64,000 nucleotides of DNA. Source: Lucinisca nassula. Lineage: Eukaryota > Mollusca > Bivalvia > Lucinida > Lucinidae. The stretch is from NCBI GenBank assembly GCA_963580285.1, contig CAUZLF010000270.1, positions 87,501 through 151,500 on the forward strand, given 5' to 3'. The translations under genes and the position numbers were made by a program. Below, piece after piece: positions 22,040-33,345 of this stretch (positions within the stretch are counted from its first letter, which is position 1; each line of letters starts with the position of its first letter). Under the pieces are notes generated by a model. That model was given only the letters and a program-made list of their open reading frames with translations, was not told the DNA's origin and did not search any database.

Positions 22040-22740
22040 TATCCCCACGCTTTTAAAAACGCCTCCGTCCCTCCGTCCGTCCGTCCGTCACGCTATCTCC
22101 TTCTTAACCACTGGCTGGAATGCAACCAAATTTGGTACATAGATTCCATACATGATGAGGGCGTGCGAGAGCATGGTTAAATTTGGGTGCGCCCGGGCCT
22201 TGCCCCACCCCCTCCATATTAGAAAAAGCATAATATCTGAGACACTGTTTAGATCCCCACCTCTAAACCGTATAATATTATAGTCTTGTTCATTATGATA
22301 ATACATTTTCAGTGACACTAACTTGGAGGTCCCCGGGAGTACGCCTGGGACATACCCCACCCCGTCCATTTCGTTTAAAGGCCTTAAATCTTAGAAACCG
22401 TTCAAATCCCAACCACTAAACCATATAAAGTATTGTTCTTTTGTGATAAGACACATTTAGAGACGCCAACTAGGGTGACCCCTTGGTTGCGCCGGGGCCA
22501 TCCCCCACCCCTCCATTTCATAAACGGGCATATATTTCAGAAACCATTCTGATCCTACCCCTGAACCATATATAATCTTGTTCCTTATGATAAGACGCTT
22601 TCGGTGACACTAACCTGGAGGTCCCCTTGGGTGCGCTGGGGACATGCCCCACCCCCACCATTTCATTAACGCCTTCGATCATAGAAACCTATCGTAGAGA
22701 AACCGTTCAGAACCCCGCCCCTAAAACCAACCATCCGAGA
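22040..22740. repeat. Degenerate tandem repeat, period about 150 bp
   Basis: Starts with CCGTCC repeats, then about four units sharing CCCCACCC(C)CTCCAT, AAACC(A/G)TATAA and TGACACTAAC(T/C)TGGAGGTCC. No coding frame runs through. Confidence 0.75.
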
Positions 22741-22804
22741 GCAGCGTTATATTTGGGATTTGCGATGGCGTGCCATCGACTGCGCGCTCTAGTTTTATTT
22801 TATT

Positions 22805-22925
22805 TTGTTAGTCTTTAACGGCCAGTTAACACTGTTCACGTCATGACACATTTTACCGAACCTGATTTACACATAAGCGATTCATTAACCAGTACATGTA
22901 CTTTCTTTCGCCAGAAACTCATAAC
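22805..22925 (-). mobile_element. SINE B fragment
   Basis: Has TTTAACGGCCAGTTAACACTG, ATTAACCAGTACA and GCCAGAAACTCATAACTGCCC, read on the plus strand. Head absent; L element begins next to it. Confidence 0.6.
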
Positions 22926-22938
22926 TGCCCTCATTTCT

Positions 22939-23315
22939 ACACGAAAGAATATAAGAATCTGATATGGGGCTCTGTTGTAGATGAGCGTTTCCAACCCGAG
23001 GGATGGCCGTGCTGAGCGGAACCGAGGCTACGCCGAGGTTCCGCTCAGCACGGTCATCCCGAGGGTTGGAAACGCCCATCTACAACAGAATCCCATATTG
23101 GATTCTTTTTCTTGCACAACATTTGACACATGTATATTGTATTCTTGCACACATGTATATTGTTTACAAAATAAAAGTAGTGCGGAAGTAGTTCCGGCAG
23201 TTGAATAGAATTGAAGCGCATTTATGTCAGTTCCCTGGTACGGAACACCAGGGTCAGAACATAAATTTATATCCCAGGGTAAAGTCACGGATTTCCTTGT
23301 CTGGTGTGCAAGAAT
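22939..23315. mobile_element. L foldback element, one long arm plus hairpin
   Basis: A hairpin of about 140 bp (22,955-23,098; arms CGTTTCCAACCCGAGGGATG and GCTGAGCGGAACC with complements), then one arm reaching CCTTGTCTGGTGTGCAAGAA. The same hairpin, lightly changed, sits at 39,915-40,065. Confidence 0.8.
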
Positions 23316-23387
23316 ATTGCTAATCTAACCCGCGAGTTCTTGCTTACCAGTCAGACGCGCTGCCGGCTGCGTTGCTGACGTTGACCG

Positions 23388-23515
23388 CGGTTCTAAAGAG
23401 TACCCACAATCTATGTTTAAGTTAAAATAAAGGGGGAAATATATACCATTGTACATCCAACTTTTCTCTTTATAAAGCAGTTTTTACAAGGGTTATCATT
23501 ACACGGACTGGTGAA
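23388..23515. mobile_element. MITE M2, right part only
   Basis: Starts in the right K arm (GCGGTTCTAAAGAGTACCCA) and ends near CACGGACTGGTGAAG. The left half is absent. Confidence 0.55.
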
Positions 23516-24042
23516 GGTGATAAGACTGGTTGTAATATCTAAGCATGTGTAAGGCACAGTTCCTTGTATTCACAACCGTCTGGTGCAAGAAACAGTTGAC
23601 CCTCTCACCACCGCAACCACTTGCAAGTAAGTTAATATAGCCAGATCAGATGAAATTCTACAAACAGAAGATTGTATTTTGTCAATAAAACAAAATCAAT
23701 CAGTGTTAAACAAATTCGAGATACTGTCCCTGTTAAGATATTGTTCGCTTCCAAGATATTGTTGACTTTACTATTGTTCGCTTGAGATATTGTCCGGCAC
23801 CAATACACTGTGGTATTGTCAATTTCAGTGATATTGTTGTATGAAGATAAGGGCCTATCAGTAGAAACAGTGTGTCAGGGGCTACCTGGCAAAAAGTTTG
23901 GGTGTTATTCAGGATTTAGAAGGGAAAGTTGCGGATTTTGATTTCAATTATTAGGAATGGATTTTTATTGCCAGAAATGGATTTAAGGTAATTAGTTATC
24001 CTTTTAACAAACATTTTGTTATATCTGCATTGTTATTATTAT

Positions 24043-24415
24043 CACTAGTAGTAGTAGTAGTAGAAGCAGTAGCAGTATTTGTAGAAGTAGTAGTAGACGT
24101 AGTAGAAGACGTAATAGTAGTAGTAATAGTAGAGTAGTAGTAGCAGTAGTAGTAGTTGTAGAACTAGTAGTAGAAAGGTTGTGGTAGTAGTAGTAGCTGT
24201 TGCTGTAGTGGCGGTAGTAAAAATAGTAATAGTAGTAGTGATATTAATAGTAGTAGCAGTTGTAGTAATTGTTATTATTTATTTTATTGTTGTTATTAAT
24301 ATCATTATTATTTTTACTATCATTATTATTGTTATTATTATTATTATTATTTTATAATTATTATTGATGTTATTAATATTATTATTAGTATTGCTGTTGT
24401 TGTTGACATCAGTAT
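24043..24415. repeat. Trinucleotide repeat block, TAG then TTA
   Basis: Imperfect TAG/AAG runs to about 24,265, then TTA/ATT runs. Compare 63,045-63,230. Confidence 0.93.
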
Positions 24416-24879
24416 ATGATCTTAGCCGGGGCACAGTAAAATCAAATAATGACGTGCGACCTAGTGACGTCAGTCCACTAATTCGCAAAATGCTTATTTA
24501 CATGGTATTTAATATGCTGGGCTATGCGCTGAGCTACAAGAGATAACTCCGCGATCAAGTGGCGCAAATGTGCAGACTGGATCTAAATCTTTCAGGAACA
24601 CGAGCTATTTTTTTACCATTGTCGTTTTTTATGCTCCATCAGTCTCATTTATTATGTATAATTTTGCTTTACACAAGAGTTCAATATAAAGTTTAACCTC
24701 GAAAATTCAAACTCCTGTATTTCAAAGGAGTCAGTAATTCAAAGCGATGTTAAGTCCCAATTACAACAAAACAAATTAAATATTTTCACTGAAAACATCA
24801 CAATTATAAGTCTCTGAAACAAATATCCTTGTAACCCAACTTTATATTAAGAAAAAAGGTGTTTACAATGGTTATGTTT

Positions 24880-25320
24880 GCTTGAATTGAGGTTTTACGT
24901 CCACATCAACACTATTTAGGTCATTTTGGAGACGTGTGTTCCGGTTTTGTGGGACTTTTACCCGACATTGAGATGAAATGACATCTCAAGCCCTACCACC
25001 CGTAGAAACCACTATGGTTGAAGGAGCGGTCTGACTAGCATCACTTTTCCTGGTCAGGCTTAGACCTGAGAGGCATGATAAAAACACGCCTATACAAATA
25101 CATTGTAAACTTTACCGCCGAAAAACGGCAATTTTAAGATGTAAAATTGTGATACTTTTCTTATTTCTGCTCAAAATATAGACTGCGGGTAATCGTTAAA
25201 ACCGCTTCAAACCGCCCAGTTTTACTATATAAAAGTGGGGTTCAAGGGGGTCAAAATTATATAGGCCTGTTTTCGTGATGGTTTACCAGTAGTTCGGTTC
25301 GGTCGGTTTCAGCTCTACTA
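24880..25320 (-). mobile_element. SINE A split by an M1 insertion
   Basis: 3' part at 24,880-25,073 (TTGAATTGAGG ... AGACCTGAGAGG), 5' part at 25,281-25,320 (GTTTACCAGTAGTTCGGTTC). The M1 at 25,074-25,280 sits between them, so this SINE is older than that M1 copy. Confidence 0.85.
25074..25280. mobile_element. MITE M1 nested in SINE A, K hairpin collapsed
   Basis: Ends CATGATAAAAACACGCC and GGCCTGTTTTCGTGATG. The hairpin is mostly gone: left arm GGTAATCGTTAAAACCGC is followed by TTCAAACCGCCCAGTTTT, consistent with deletion of the right arm after insertion. Confidence 0.85.
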
Positions 25321-25364
25321 CTATTTTCCTAATTTTTGTTTAAAACCAAAGCTTGTAGATTTAC

Positions 25365-25560
25365 AGTAGTATACATTATAAACCTTAATTTTGCTAAAAA
25401 CCATAGCTTGCAGGTACCCGTTAGAACCGCCTCAATGAGGCAGTTCTCACTAGCTCCTTCAATCTATGTTTGAAGCAGAAATGAGAAAAACATCCCAAAT
25501 TTGCAGTTAAAAATGGCCTCTTTCCGACATGAGAGATATCACTATCTCACATCATATTGG
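25365..25560. mobile_element. Worn MITE M2 with K hairpin
   Basis: GCAGGTACCCGTTAGAACCG and CTCAATGAGGCAGTTCTCAC are a K hairpin with several unpaired changes. M2 flanks (AAACATCCCAAATTTGCAG) are recognisable; terminal ends are not. Confidence 0.55.
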
Positions 25561-25661
25561 AGTTGTTAGCATTTGGTAATTCAAACAGTCAATAATCCTG
25601 TTCCTTGGACTTCGAATTTTTGAGGTTTCAATGAATTGTACATGTACATAGTCTGGAATCC

Positions 25662-26258
25662 AGTCATTTCGTATCCAAGTTGTTTCATACCATTTCGAAG
25701 CTATATTTTGGTCATTTCGTACCCACTAACAGCCATTTCGTGCCCGTGTCATTTCGTACCTACTTTGGTCATTTCGTACCCGGAGACGAATTCACCAAAG
25801 TGGTAACGAAATGACTTAAGCATAGTCACTTCGTACTATTATGTTTATTATAAAATTGACGTAAATAGCTCTTTTAAACCCTATTGGTTTTATTGGGCGA
25901 CAGGGCTTGAGATGTCATTTCATCTCAATGCCGGGTAAAAGTCCCACATAATTGGAAGAAACGTCTCCTAAATGACCTATACAGTGTTGACAAAGACGGT
26001 AAACCTAAAATAAAACAAACAAAAACGTAAATAGCTCCAGGCACGAAATTGCCAAAACTGGGTACGAAATGACCAAAATACTTTTGGTAAACAACAACAA
26101 CTAAAAGTGGGTACCAAATGACCAATTCGGGAACAAAATGACTAAAGTGTGTAAGAAATTACTGAGTTGAAACTAAAAGTTGATACGAAATGACCAAAAT
26201 GGTACTAAATGACTTGGATACGAAACGAATTGGGTACGAAATGACTTGGATACGAGTC
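25662..26258. repeat. Foldback array of TCATTTCGTACC
   Basis: Left arm (25,662-25,850) holds about seven TCATTTCGTACC-type repeats; right arm (26,038-26,258) holds a similar number of GGTACGAAATGA. The outermost parts match (GTATCCAAGT and ACTTGGATAC). A truncated SINE A sits at the middle. Confidence 0.85.
25872..26024 (+). mobile_element. 5'-truncated SINE A with 13-bp target duplication
   Basis: Starts inside the A body (TTTTAAACCCTATTGG) and ends in an A-rich tail. Flanked by ACGTAAATAGCTC at 25,859-25,871 and 26,025-26,037. It landed near the centre of the foldback array. Confidence 0.92.
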
Positions 26259-26288
26259 GGCCGATGGGACTTTTTACGCCAAAAGATA

Positions 26289-26463
26289 TACAGTGAAATT
26301 CCTGTATTAAGACCACTTTTGAACAGTCCCAAAGGTGGTCTCTGACCAGAGGACACTGCATGCAGAAAACACAAATAAAGAACAACTGAGACCTACTGAA
26401 TAAGGTTTTTGAAGCAGGATTAGTCTTAATTTTAGGTGGTCTTAATAGCGGAAATTCACTGTA
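26289..26463. mobile_element. MITE F, form without hairpin
   Basis: Ends TACAGTGAAATTCCTG and CGGAAATTCACTGTA. Lacks the inverted duplication seen at 6,443 and 37,255, so it looks like the ancestral form. TA at both ends would suit a TA target, as in Tc1/mariner-related MITEs, but this is not proven. Confidence 0.85.
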
Positions 26464-26687
26464 CATGCAATATTGTGTCGTGTGATAAACTATTCTCAAA
26501 GGGAGAATACTTTTGCAGACAGGTACATTTGGTTGCTTCCCTTGTATCTAAACTGTGATAAAACCTTTGACAGCGAATACTCTTTTCACTTCCACGTTCC
26601 TCGTGTTGAAAATTTTCATCATTGGATTAGGACGGGTGCATTCCTATTATTAAGGGTTAAGTCTAACTCGTTTAAAGACATGGAAAA

Positions 26688-26757
26688 TAGTGTAGATTAA
26701 GATGAGACGGCTCATTTTTATGAGACGTCTGATCTGGATCTACACTGTTTGCAAACT
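26688..26757. repeat. H1 hairpin
   Basis: GTGTAGATTAAGATGAGACG with TGATCTGGATCTACACTGTT; stem imperfect in the core. Confidence 0.65.
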
Positions 26758-26791
26758 TTAGGTAATTGCACCGGCCTACCGGTTTGAAAGC

Positions 26792-27218
26792 CATTACGAA
26801 AACCGCCAATACAAATACATTGTAAACTTTACCGCCGAAAAAACGAAAACGTTAAGATAAAAATTGTGATACTTTTCTTATATCGGCTCATACTCCACTT
26901 ACAAACCAGGGATCGCAGGATCGAACCCAGGCTTCTCCAGACTTTCGGATGAGTCTTTAAACCGAGGTCCCGTCTCTGTATGACCTAAGCTGTTGGTGGG
27001 ACGTAAAACTCAAACACTCACTCACTCTTATTTCTGCTCAAAACATAGATTATGGGTACTCGTTAGAAACGCCTCATCGAGGCGGTTCTAACAAGTACCC
27101 CGAATCTATACTTTAGAGGAGAAATATAAAAAAATATGGTTTACCCCTCTAAACCCAAGTTTTACCATAAAAATTGGGGTTCAAGGGGTCAAAATTGTAT
27201 AGCCATGTTTTCGTGATG
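26792..27218. mobile_element. MITE M1 split by SINE D
   Basis: Ends CATTACGAAAACCGCC and CCATGTTTTCGTGATG. K hairpin at 27,052-27,110 with one damaged base (GAAACGCC) and a GTACCCCGAATC end. SINE D sits at 26,891-27,026. Confidence 0.88.
26891..27026 (+). mobile_element. SINE D nested in M1
   Basis: 5'-truncated D (starts TACTCCACTTACAAACC; B box GGATCGAACCC). Flanks CTTATATCGGCTCA (26,877-26,890) and CTTATTTCTGCTCA (27,027-27,040) are the worn target duplication within M1. Confidence 0.85.
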
Positions 27219-27609
27219 CGCTGAGCAATCTAAGATAACCGCACACATTAATGTTCAGTCCCTTGTATTATTGTTATGATATATGCCAGAACAGATAAAT
27301 CTCATCCTCCAGTAGCCGACTGCCTCTCCACTTTAGATAAGATAGAGTTATCTCCCGCTTATCATTCAAAGGCATTGTATCTGCTACTGTTTCTATCATT
27401 GATGACAAGTTTACGATGGTGTCTGGTGAATGTCGGAAGGCTTGTCTTTACAATTATATGTAACACATACCGTTTACAACCCGAGAGATGACCGAATCGG
27501 TTTGATATATTTCTATTGAAGAAATGCAATAAATTGTTTTACTGAGAAAATGTCGGATACTATTAACTAAAGAACTGATTCTAATTGTTCTGGGGGTAAA
27601 CAATGGGAC

Positions 27610-28010
27610 CTATTTTGCTAAGGAAATGTCGAATTTTATGAACATATTTTGCGAATTGCCAGGAATACCATTTGAGGAAATGTCAGATTCTACTTTGCTG
27701 TGGAAATACCAGTTTTTCCTACTAAATACCAGATTCTATTTTATTGTGGAAATGTTAGATTCTTCACGCATTCACACAGTAAATACCAGATTCTATTTTA
27801 CTGTGGAAATGCCAGATTTTTTTTTTTTTTTGGGGGGGGGGGGGGGGGTACTTTACATATAGTAAAAGCCAGATTCTATTGTACTGTGGAAATGCCAGAT
27901 TCTCTACTGTTTTACACAGAGTAAACATCAGATTATATTTTTCTGTGGAAATGTCAGATTCTCTGGTTTTTCATGCAGAGTAAATACCAGGTTTTTATTG
28001 TGGAAATGCC
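27610..28010. repeat. Minisatellite with poly-T/poly-G insert
   Basis: Degenerate units built on ACCAGATTCTATTTTACTG and TGGAAATGCCAGATTC. At 27,817-27,848 about 15 T then 17 G interrupt it; length there is uncertain. Confidence 0.8.
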
Positions 28011-28011
28011 C

Positions 28012-28320
28012 GCAACCCGCCCATTTGGGCTCGAAGAAATAGATGGGTTGCATGATGCTTCCACGCAGAGCTGAAACCCGCGATCCGCACACGAGTACTG
28101 GTAAACCGCTTAGAGGATCTAAGCCTGCCCAGGCAAAGCGATGCGAGTCGGCCCGTCCATGCTTATAAACCCTATCGGTTTCATTGGACGGCAGGGCTTA
28201 AGAAGTCATTTCATCTCAATGTCGGGTAAAAGGCCCACAAAATTGGAAGCAACGTCTCCAAAATTACCTCTGCAGTGTTGACTGAGACGTTAAACCTCAA
28301 ATCAAACAAACAATTTTACA
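28012..28320 (+). mobile_element. SINE A copy
   Basis: From AACCCGCCCATTTGGGCTCG to CAAATCAAACAAACAA, starting where the minisatellite stops. Confidence 0.82.
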
Positions 28321-29290
28321 AACATTTTTCCAAAGACAGCTTCATAACCTCGTGTGCCTTAATGTCTTCTATTCCTTAGCTACATACTTGTATGAAAAGT
28401 CCAGTAGCACTTTTGGAGAAGTATTGTCTTGATAAACAATAGCTTTTTCTCATAAAATCTCCGGGGCTTTCAATGGGTTATCTTTGGTCTTGACATATTC
28501 TAGGGCCTTGTATCAAAGACAAATACTTTAATCTTTTCGCTGAAAAGAAGGCTATGGTTCTGTGGTATTGTTTTGGGGGCGAGTATCGGTGAAATTATCA
28601 GCACAACGAAGATTGATAATTTTGACAGCATAAACCATTAATGTTAAGTAATACATGTAACCGTCACCGGAACTGGTGCTGCAATATACTCTTTGGAAAT
28701 ATAAGGTATTAGGGGACAGTTAATCGCAGCACTGTTTTTTGTCCGCGCGCACAAACGTTTTGAATCGTTATCGACAACTCCTGGAGAAAGCGATTACTTC
28801 TGATCTGGTTTCAAAGTGCTCAATACATGCACAAAATCAAAACAGAATACCAAAGAAACACTTCTCTTTTTGCATACCATTCCACTTACCCCACCCACTA
28901 TTTTTTTATATACAAAAAACATGGCTCCACCTCACTTTGACAGATCCTGTGAATTTACTCCCAAAACACCAGCACTTGACACCTGTTTGAAGTGTCATGT
29001 ACACTCAGTCACATGCAAAGAGATAGGCAGAAAAGTATACCACAACCAGTAAACTTTTATCAGGAATCCTTTTGAAAAACAGCCAAGGTACTGTCGTGAT
29101 GCACTTTGGACTTGAACAGCATCCAGACAGCTGGAGTGACAGTTTCGTATTCCATTTCATAAAAGTGCAGATACTCAGAAAACGGCCCACATTGGCAAAA
29201 CATATCCATATATCAGAATTTCTATGAGCAACCATGCCATTATTGACTCCACCCTCAAATGCGAAAATGTCCCCTGATGCGTAAGGCTTT
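28321..29290. other. No gene recognised
   Basis: Unremarkable sequence; short open frames of up to about 83 codons without recognisable features. Confidence 0.5.
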
Positions 29291-29405
29291 GGTTAAGTGG
29301 AATGGGAACACCTTCGGTGGAAGCAACTCCTTCAAAAGTATGTTTGTATCCCATGTCAATAGGGGTCAGCTCTTAAAGAAAAGAATTTGCTCCTGAGGGG
29401 CAAAC
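29291..29405. mobile_element. MITE J, left half
   Basis: GGAATGGGAACACCTTCGG to the first arm of the internal hairpin (CTCTTAAAGAAAAGAATTTG). The right half is missing. Confidence 0.65.
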
Positions 29406-29496
29406 GGTGACATAAAAAGCTCTACAGAGCTGTAAAATAAAGCTTCTGTATCTTTGTTAATTTGAACTATTCTACCGAATTGTATTTACAGTTTTG

Positions 29497-29712
29497 CGGG
29501 CCTCCGTGGCCTAGTGGATAAGAGCGCTCTCAATCATAAGGTCTCTCGCCGCTGTGGGTTCGAGCCTGGCTCGGATCACATGTAAGACGCCAAGTTCTGC
29601 AACGGTAGTTCAGGTGTTTTTTACCGGGTACTCCGGTTTTCGCCCACCTCTGATTATCGATCGGCTCGATATGAGTGAAATAATCTTGAAAGGGGCATAA
29701 AACCCAAAAGGG
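29497..29712 (+). mobile_element. SINE E, tRNA-derived
   Basis: Head GGGCCTCCGTGGCCTAGTGG (A box TGGCCTAGTGGATAAG) with B box GGTTCGAGCCT. Tail CTTGAAAGGGGCATAAAACCC. Only copy of this family in the window. A real tRNA gene is excluded by the 3' body and poor acceptor-stem pairing. Confidence 0.78.
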
Positions 29713-30157
29713 CAAAAGTGGCAGTTTCAGTTTTAATGACAAGTATACGCTCGGTATTTTGTTTTAAGCATGACCAAGACTTTTTTAAAGATTTCAGGAT
29801 TTTACAATCTTTATATGAAGAAACACAAATCGCAAAAAATGTCAAGAAAGTAATATTGCCATCAAAATGCGTATATGACACATGCACGCACTAAAATATG
29901 TAAGTATCAAAGTAATTTGAATTAAAAATATATTTAGATCTTGTTATGTAACAGGTGTATATTTTTCAGTATAATACGTTCAGGTTAGATGCTTTAAAAT
30001 GTTCGTATCAGCATATTTAACCCTTAAGACGCCGCGAGAAAAACTACATCGGAAAATGTCGTCTGCTTAATCCGTCTGCTGTTTTTTTTTTTGTTTGTTT
30101 TTTTTTGTTTTTATTTGATTTTTGCATTTGTTTTTAAATATTTTTGCATAAAGGCAA
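29713..30157. other. No gene recognised; T-rich patches
   Basis: AT-rich, with TTTTTTTTTTGTTTG-type runs at 30,083-30,145. Confidence 0.5.
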
Positions 30158-30213
30158 AAAGTGTGGGCCCAGATCAGACTGCTCCTATAGGAGCAGTCTG
30201 ATCTGGGTCCACC
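30158..30213. repeat. H1 hairpin fused to SINE A
   Basis: GTGTGGGCCCAGATCAGACT and AGTCTGATCTGGGTCCAC around GCTCCTATAGGAGC, a near-perfect palindrome. Its right edge joins directly to SINE A internal sequence (AGGCTTAGATC). Confidence 0.82.
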
Positions 30214-30330
30214 CAGGCTTAGATCTAAGCGGTTGACCAGTACTCAAGTTCGGCCGGTTTCATCTCTGCGCGGAAGCACCACGCTGCCCAATTTATTTCT
30301 CCAAGCCACGATGTGCGGCGGCGCCCAAAC
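30214..30330 (-). mobile_element. SINE A, 5' half only
   Basis: Minus strand, from the 5' end at about 30,330 to the central AAGCCT block. The 3' half is not here; it may have been lost when the H1 hairpin arrived. Confidence 0.7.
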
Positions 30331-30334
30331 TTAA

Positions 30335-30420
30335 GTTGCGTGTGCTCGTTAGAGCCGCATCACTGAGGCGGTTCTAACGAGTACCCACAACATATGTCTA
30401 GGAGCAGAAATAAGAAAAAT
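30335..30420. repeat. K hairpin with M2 right flank
   Basis: GTGCTCGTTAGAGCCGC and GCGGTTCTAACGAGTACCC, then AGCAGAAATAAGAAAAATAATG, breaking off into SINE A at 30,421. Confidence 0.7.
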
Positions 30421-30665
30421 AATGTTTAACACTATTTAGGTCATTTTGGAGACGTTGCTTCCAATTTTGTGGGATTTTCACCCGACATATAGATGAAATG
30501 ACATCTCTAAGCCCTGTCGTCCAATTGAAACCAAAACGCTTATATGCATTGGACAGTCTGACTCGCACCACTTTGCACGTGTAAGCTTAGTCCTAAGCAT
30601 TTTATCTGTACTCATGTGTGGCCAGTTTTAGCTCTGCGTGGACGCATCATGCAGCCCAATCTAAA
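30421..30665 (-). mobile_element. SINE A fragment
   Basis: TTTAACACTATTTAGGTCA to ATCATGCAGCCCAATCT on the plus strand. Diverged; both ends cut. Confidence 0.7.
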
Positions 30666-30701
30666 CCCCAGTTTTCTCTATTTCACTAGAGGTCTTTACC
30701 C

Positions 30702-30995
30702 GCCCCCGCACATCGGGGCTTAAAGAAATAGATGGGCTGCATGATGCTTCCACGCAGAGCTTTAACAGACCCGCACACGAGTACTGGTGAACCGCTCAGA
30801 GGATCTAAGCCTGCCCAGGCAAAGCGGTGCGAGTCGGACCGTCCATGCTTATAAATCATATTGGTTTCATTGGGCTGCAGGACTTGAGATGTCATTTCAC
30901 CTCACTGTCGGGTAAAAGTCCCACAAAAATGGAAGCAACGTCTCCAAAATGCAGTGTTGACGGGGACGTTAAACCTCAAACCAAACAAACAAAAA
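30702..30995 (+). mobile_element. SINE A copy
   Basis: CCCCCGCACATCGGGGC to CAAACCAAACAAACAAAAA. A short internal deletion removes part of the AAATGACCTTTACAG block. Flanks ACTAGAGGTCTTTA and ACTAGAGGTTTATA look like a worn target duplication. Confidence 0.82.
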
Positions 30996-31528
30996 CATTA
31001 CTAGAGGTTTATAAGGATGTCGATTACACAGACTGGTTTACCCGATGCCTTCTTCCCTGATTAATGATACAATAAGTATTTGTTCCACAACACTGAAATA
31101 AGCAAGATCAGAAAAATTGGCATTCTTTGAGTCTTAGCAAACTTTCTGTGTCAGATTTGATTTCTACGAATCTGAAATCATGCCTATTTCAACAGAACAT
31201 TAATCAAGACTTGTAGGCCGCCCCAATCAATGTCTATTATTTGACAGGGAATCTTCTATTGTGACATGAACAATTGAAGACCAAACACAGAGAGCCGACA
31301 TGTGAGACGCTGACGATGTGATTTAATTCAGCTTCATCACAGTTTAGTCAACTTCTCTGAGAGAGGCCAAAAGTCACTATCAATACTGTACTTAGCTAAA
31401 GTTTTTCTTTACGACAGCCGAGTGCAATATTGTAAAAGTCTTTCGCGGATCGCCATCACGGGAATTACCCAGGCATGCCGAAGTGATCCGAGAGGTGGAC
31501 AATTCTGTCTGCACCTTACAGAGTGCTG
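30996..31528. other. No feature recognised
   Basis: No repeat or coding signal that I can identify. Confidence 0.5.
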
Positions 31529-31836
31529 GCCCCCACCCATCGGTGCTGGAAGAAATAGATGGGCTGCATGATTCTTCCACGCAGAGCTGAAACCTACCCG
31601 CACACGAGTACTGGTAAACAGCTTAGAGGAACTAAGCCTGCCCAGGCAAAGCGGTGCGAGTCTGCCCGTCAATGCTTATAAACCCTATTGGTTTCATTGG
31701 GCGGGAGGGCTTGAGATGTCATTTCATCTTAATGTCGGGTAAAAGTCCCACAAAATTGGAAGCTGTGTCTCCAAAATGACCTTTACAGTGTTGACGGGGA
31801 CGTTAAACCTCAAATCAAACAAACAAAACAAACCAA
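31529..31836 (+). mobile_element. SINE A copy
   Basis: GGCCCCCACCCATCGGTGC to CAAATCAAACAAACAAAAC; complete body. Confidence 0.85.
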
Positions 31837-32711
31837 CGGACGATAGCTAAGTTTATCTTTATTGCGCCAACAAATGCGTTTGACGAATGGTCCCGTGGAG
31901 AAAAAACGCTAATACAACGGCAACAATCTCTAGTGACAATAACTCAATTATTGAAGGAAACCGATTGCAAATTATAGGGAATCAAAGTTCTATTTAAAAC
32001 TAAAAATCAAAGTGTCAAATTTAACGCATTTAAGCATGGTTCAGTTACCTAGAACACACACATGAGAGACTTTTGTTTCAAATACAAAACCTATTCTGCC
32101 ATGATCACACAATTATTTCATATCAAAATTAATTGTATCCCATGACAATATCTGCACCTCGACTCCCGGAAGTATCTATTCCGCGTGTTTTATCGCGGAT
32201 AATGAAACTAGTCGCTTATTTTGCCAGACAATATCACGAAAAATTCAATTTACCGTTGACAATGCCGTGTGCATTCATACGTCAATAAATAACAAAAAAC
32301 ATTCAATTCCACTGTGTTTTTCGCCATTGTATTGAGTCTTTGATGAAGAAGTATTCTTTGGAAACAATGTGAAAATCTGGGATAAAACATGAGCATGGAT
32401 TTTCCATTTTCTTCTTTTGATTTGTGAAATGTAATAAAAACGAATCAGCCGATATTGATAAGCTTCGAACAAAATGCCGAACCCGTATAACCTCTGTCAG
32501 GTGAAAAAAGGTATGGTTTATTATTAGCGGATGAGAAATATGGGGGTTTAAAACACAATAACTTAATAACGTGATCAATACGTATTGTTGCAATAAAAAG
32601 AGTCGCATCGTAGTAAAAACCGCATTTTTCTTTTTCTTAAGCGACGGGTTAAGATAATAGATTTTCACAGATAGGTTTCATAATATTTCAATGCATTGGT
32701 GACACCAGTTT
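31837..32711. other. No gene recognised
   Basis: AT-rich; an antisense open frame of about 121 codons is lysine-, phenylalanine- and leucine-rich with no domain I can name. Confidence 0.5.
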
Positions 32712-33240
32712 AACAAGTCCGTGTAATGAATACCCCTCTGAACTCCACTTTATGCAAAGAAAACTGGTCGCCCCGCCCATCGGGGCTTGCAGAAATAGAT
32801 TGGTCTGCATGGTGCTTCCACGCAGAGCTAAAACTGACCACACATGAGTACTGGTAAACTGCTTACAAAGACTAATCCTGCTCAGGTCAGATCGTCCAAT
32901 TAATATAAGCATTTTGCTTTCATTGGGCTGTAGGGCTTGAGATGTCATTCCATCTCAGTATCAGGTAAAAGTCCCACAAAATTGGAAGCAATGTCTTCAA
33001 AATGGCCTAAATAGTGTTGACGGGGACGTTACACCTCAATTCTAACAGAGATGAACCTTGGGTTTACTGGGTTATACGTTTTTTTTGTTTGTTTTTTTCT
33101 GCAGCAAAACATAGGTTGTTGGTAATCGTTAGAACCGCCTCAGCGAGTTTAAATAAGAAAAAAAATATTACAAATATTAATCAGAAAAAAAAACTTTTTG
33201 GGGTATGAAAAAAAATGTAATATGTCATTTGTAACGGAAG
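32712..33240. mobile_element. MITE M2 split by SINE A
   Basis: Left end AACAAGTCCGTGTAATG to GAAAACTGG at 32,768. The rest resumes at about 33,058 (TTGGGTTTACTGGG), with only the left K arm (GGTAATCGTTAGAACCGC) kept. Confidence 0.75.
32772..33050 (+). mobile_element. SINE A nested in M2
   Basis: CCCCGCCCATCGGGGCTTGC to GACGGGGACGTTACACC, with a deletion of the AGGCAAAGCGGTGCGAG block. Confidence 0.78.
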
Positions 33241-33267
33241 TTTGCAATCATAGTTCATCCCCACCCC

Positions 33268-33345
33268 TCTTATTATTGTATTATTATTATTAGTAGTATT
33301 ATTATTATTATTAATATTACTGTTGTTGTTGTTGTTTTCTTGTCG
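33268..33345. repeat. ATT/GTT trinucleotide repeat
   Basis: TTATTATTATTAG then TTGTTGTTGTTG runs. Confidence 0.85.
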
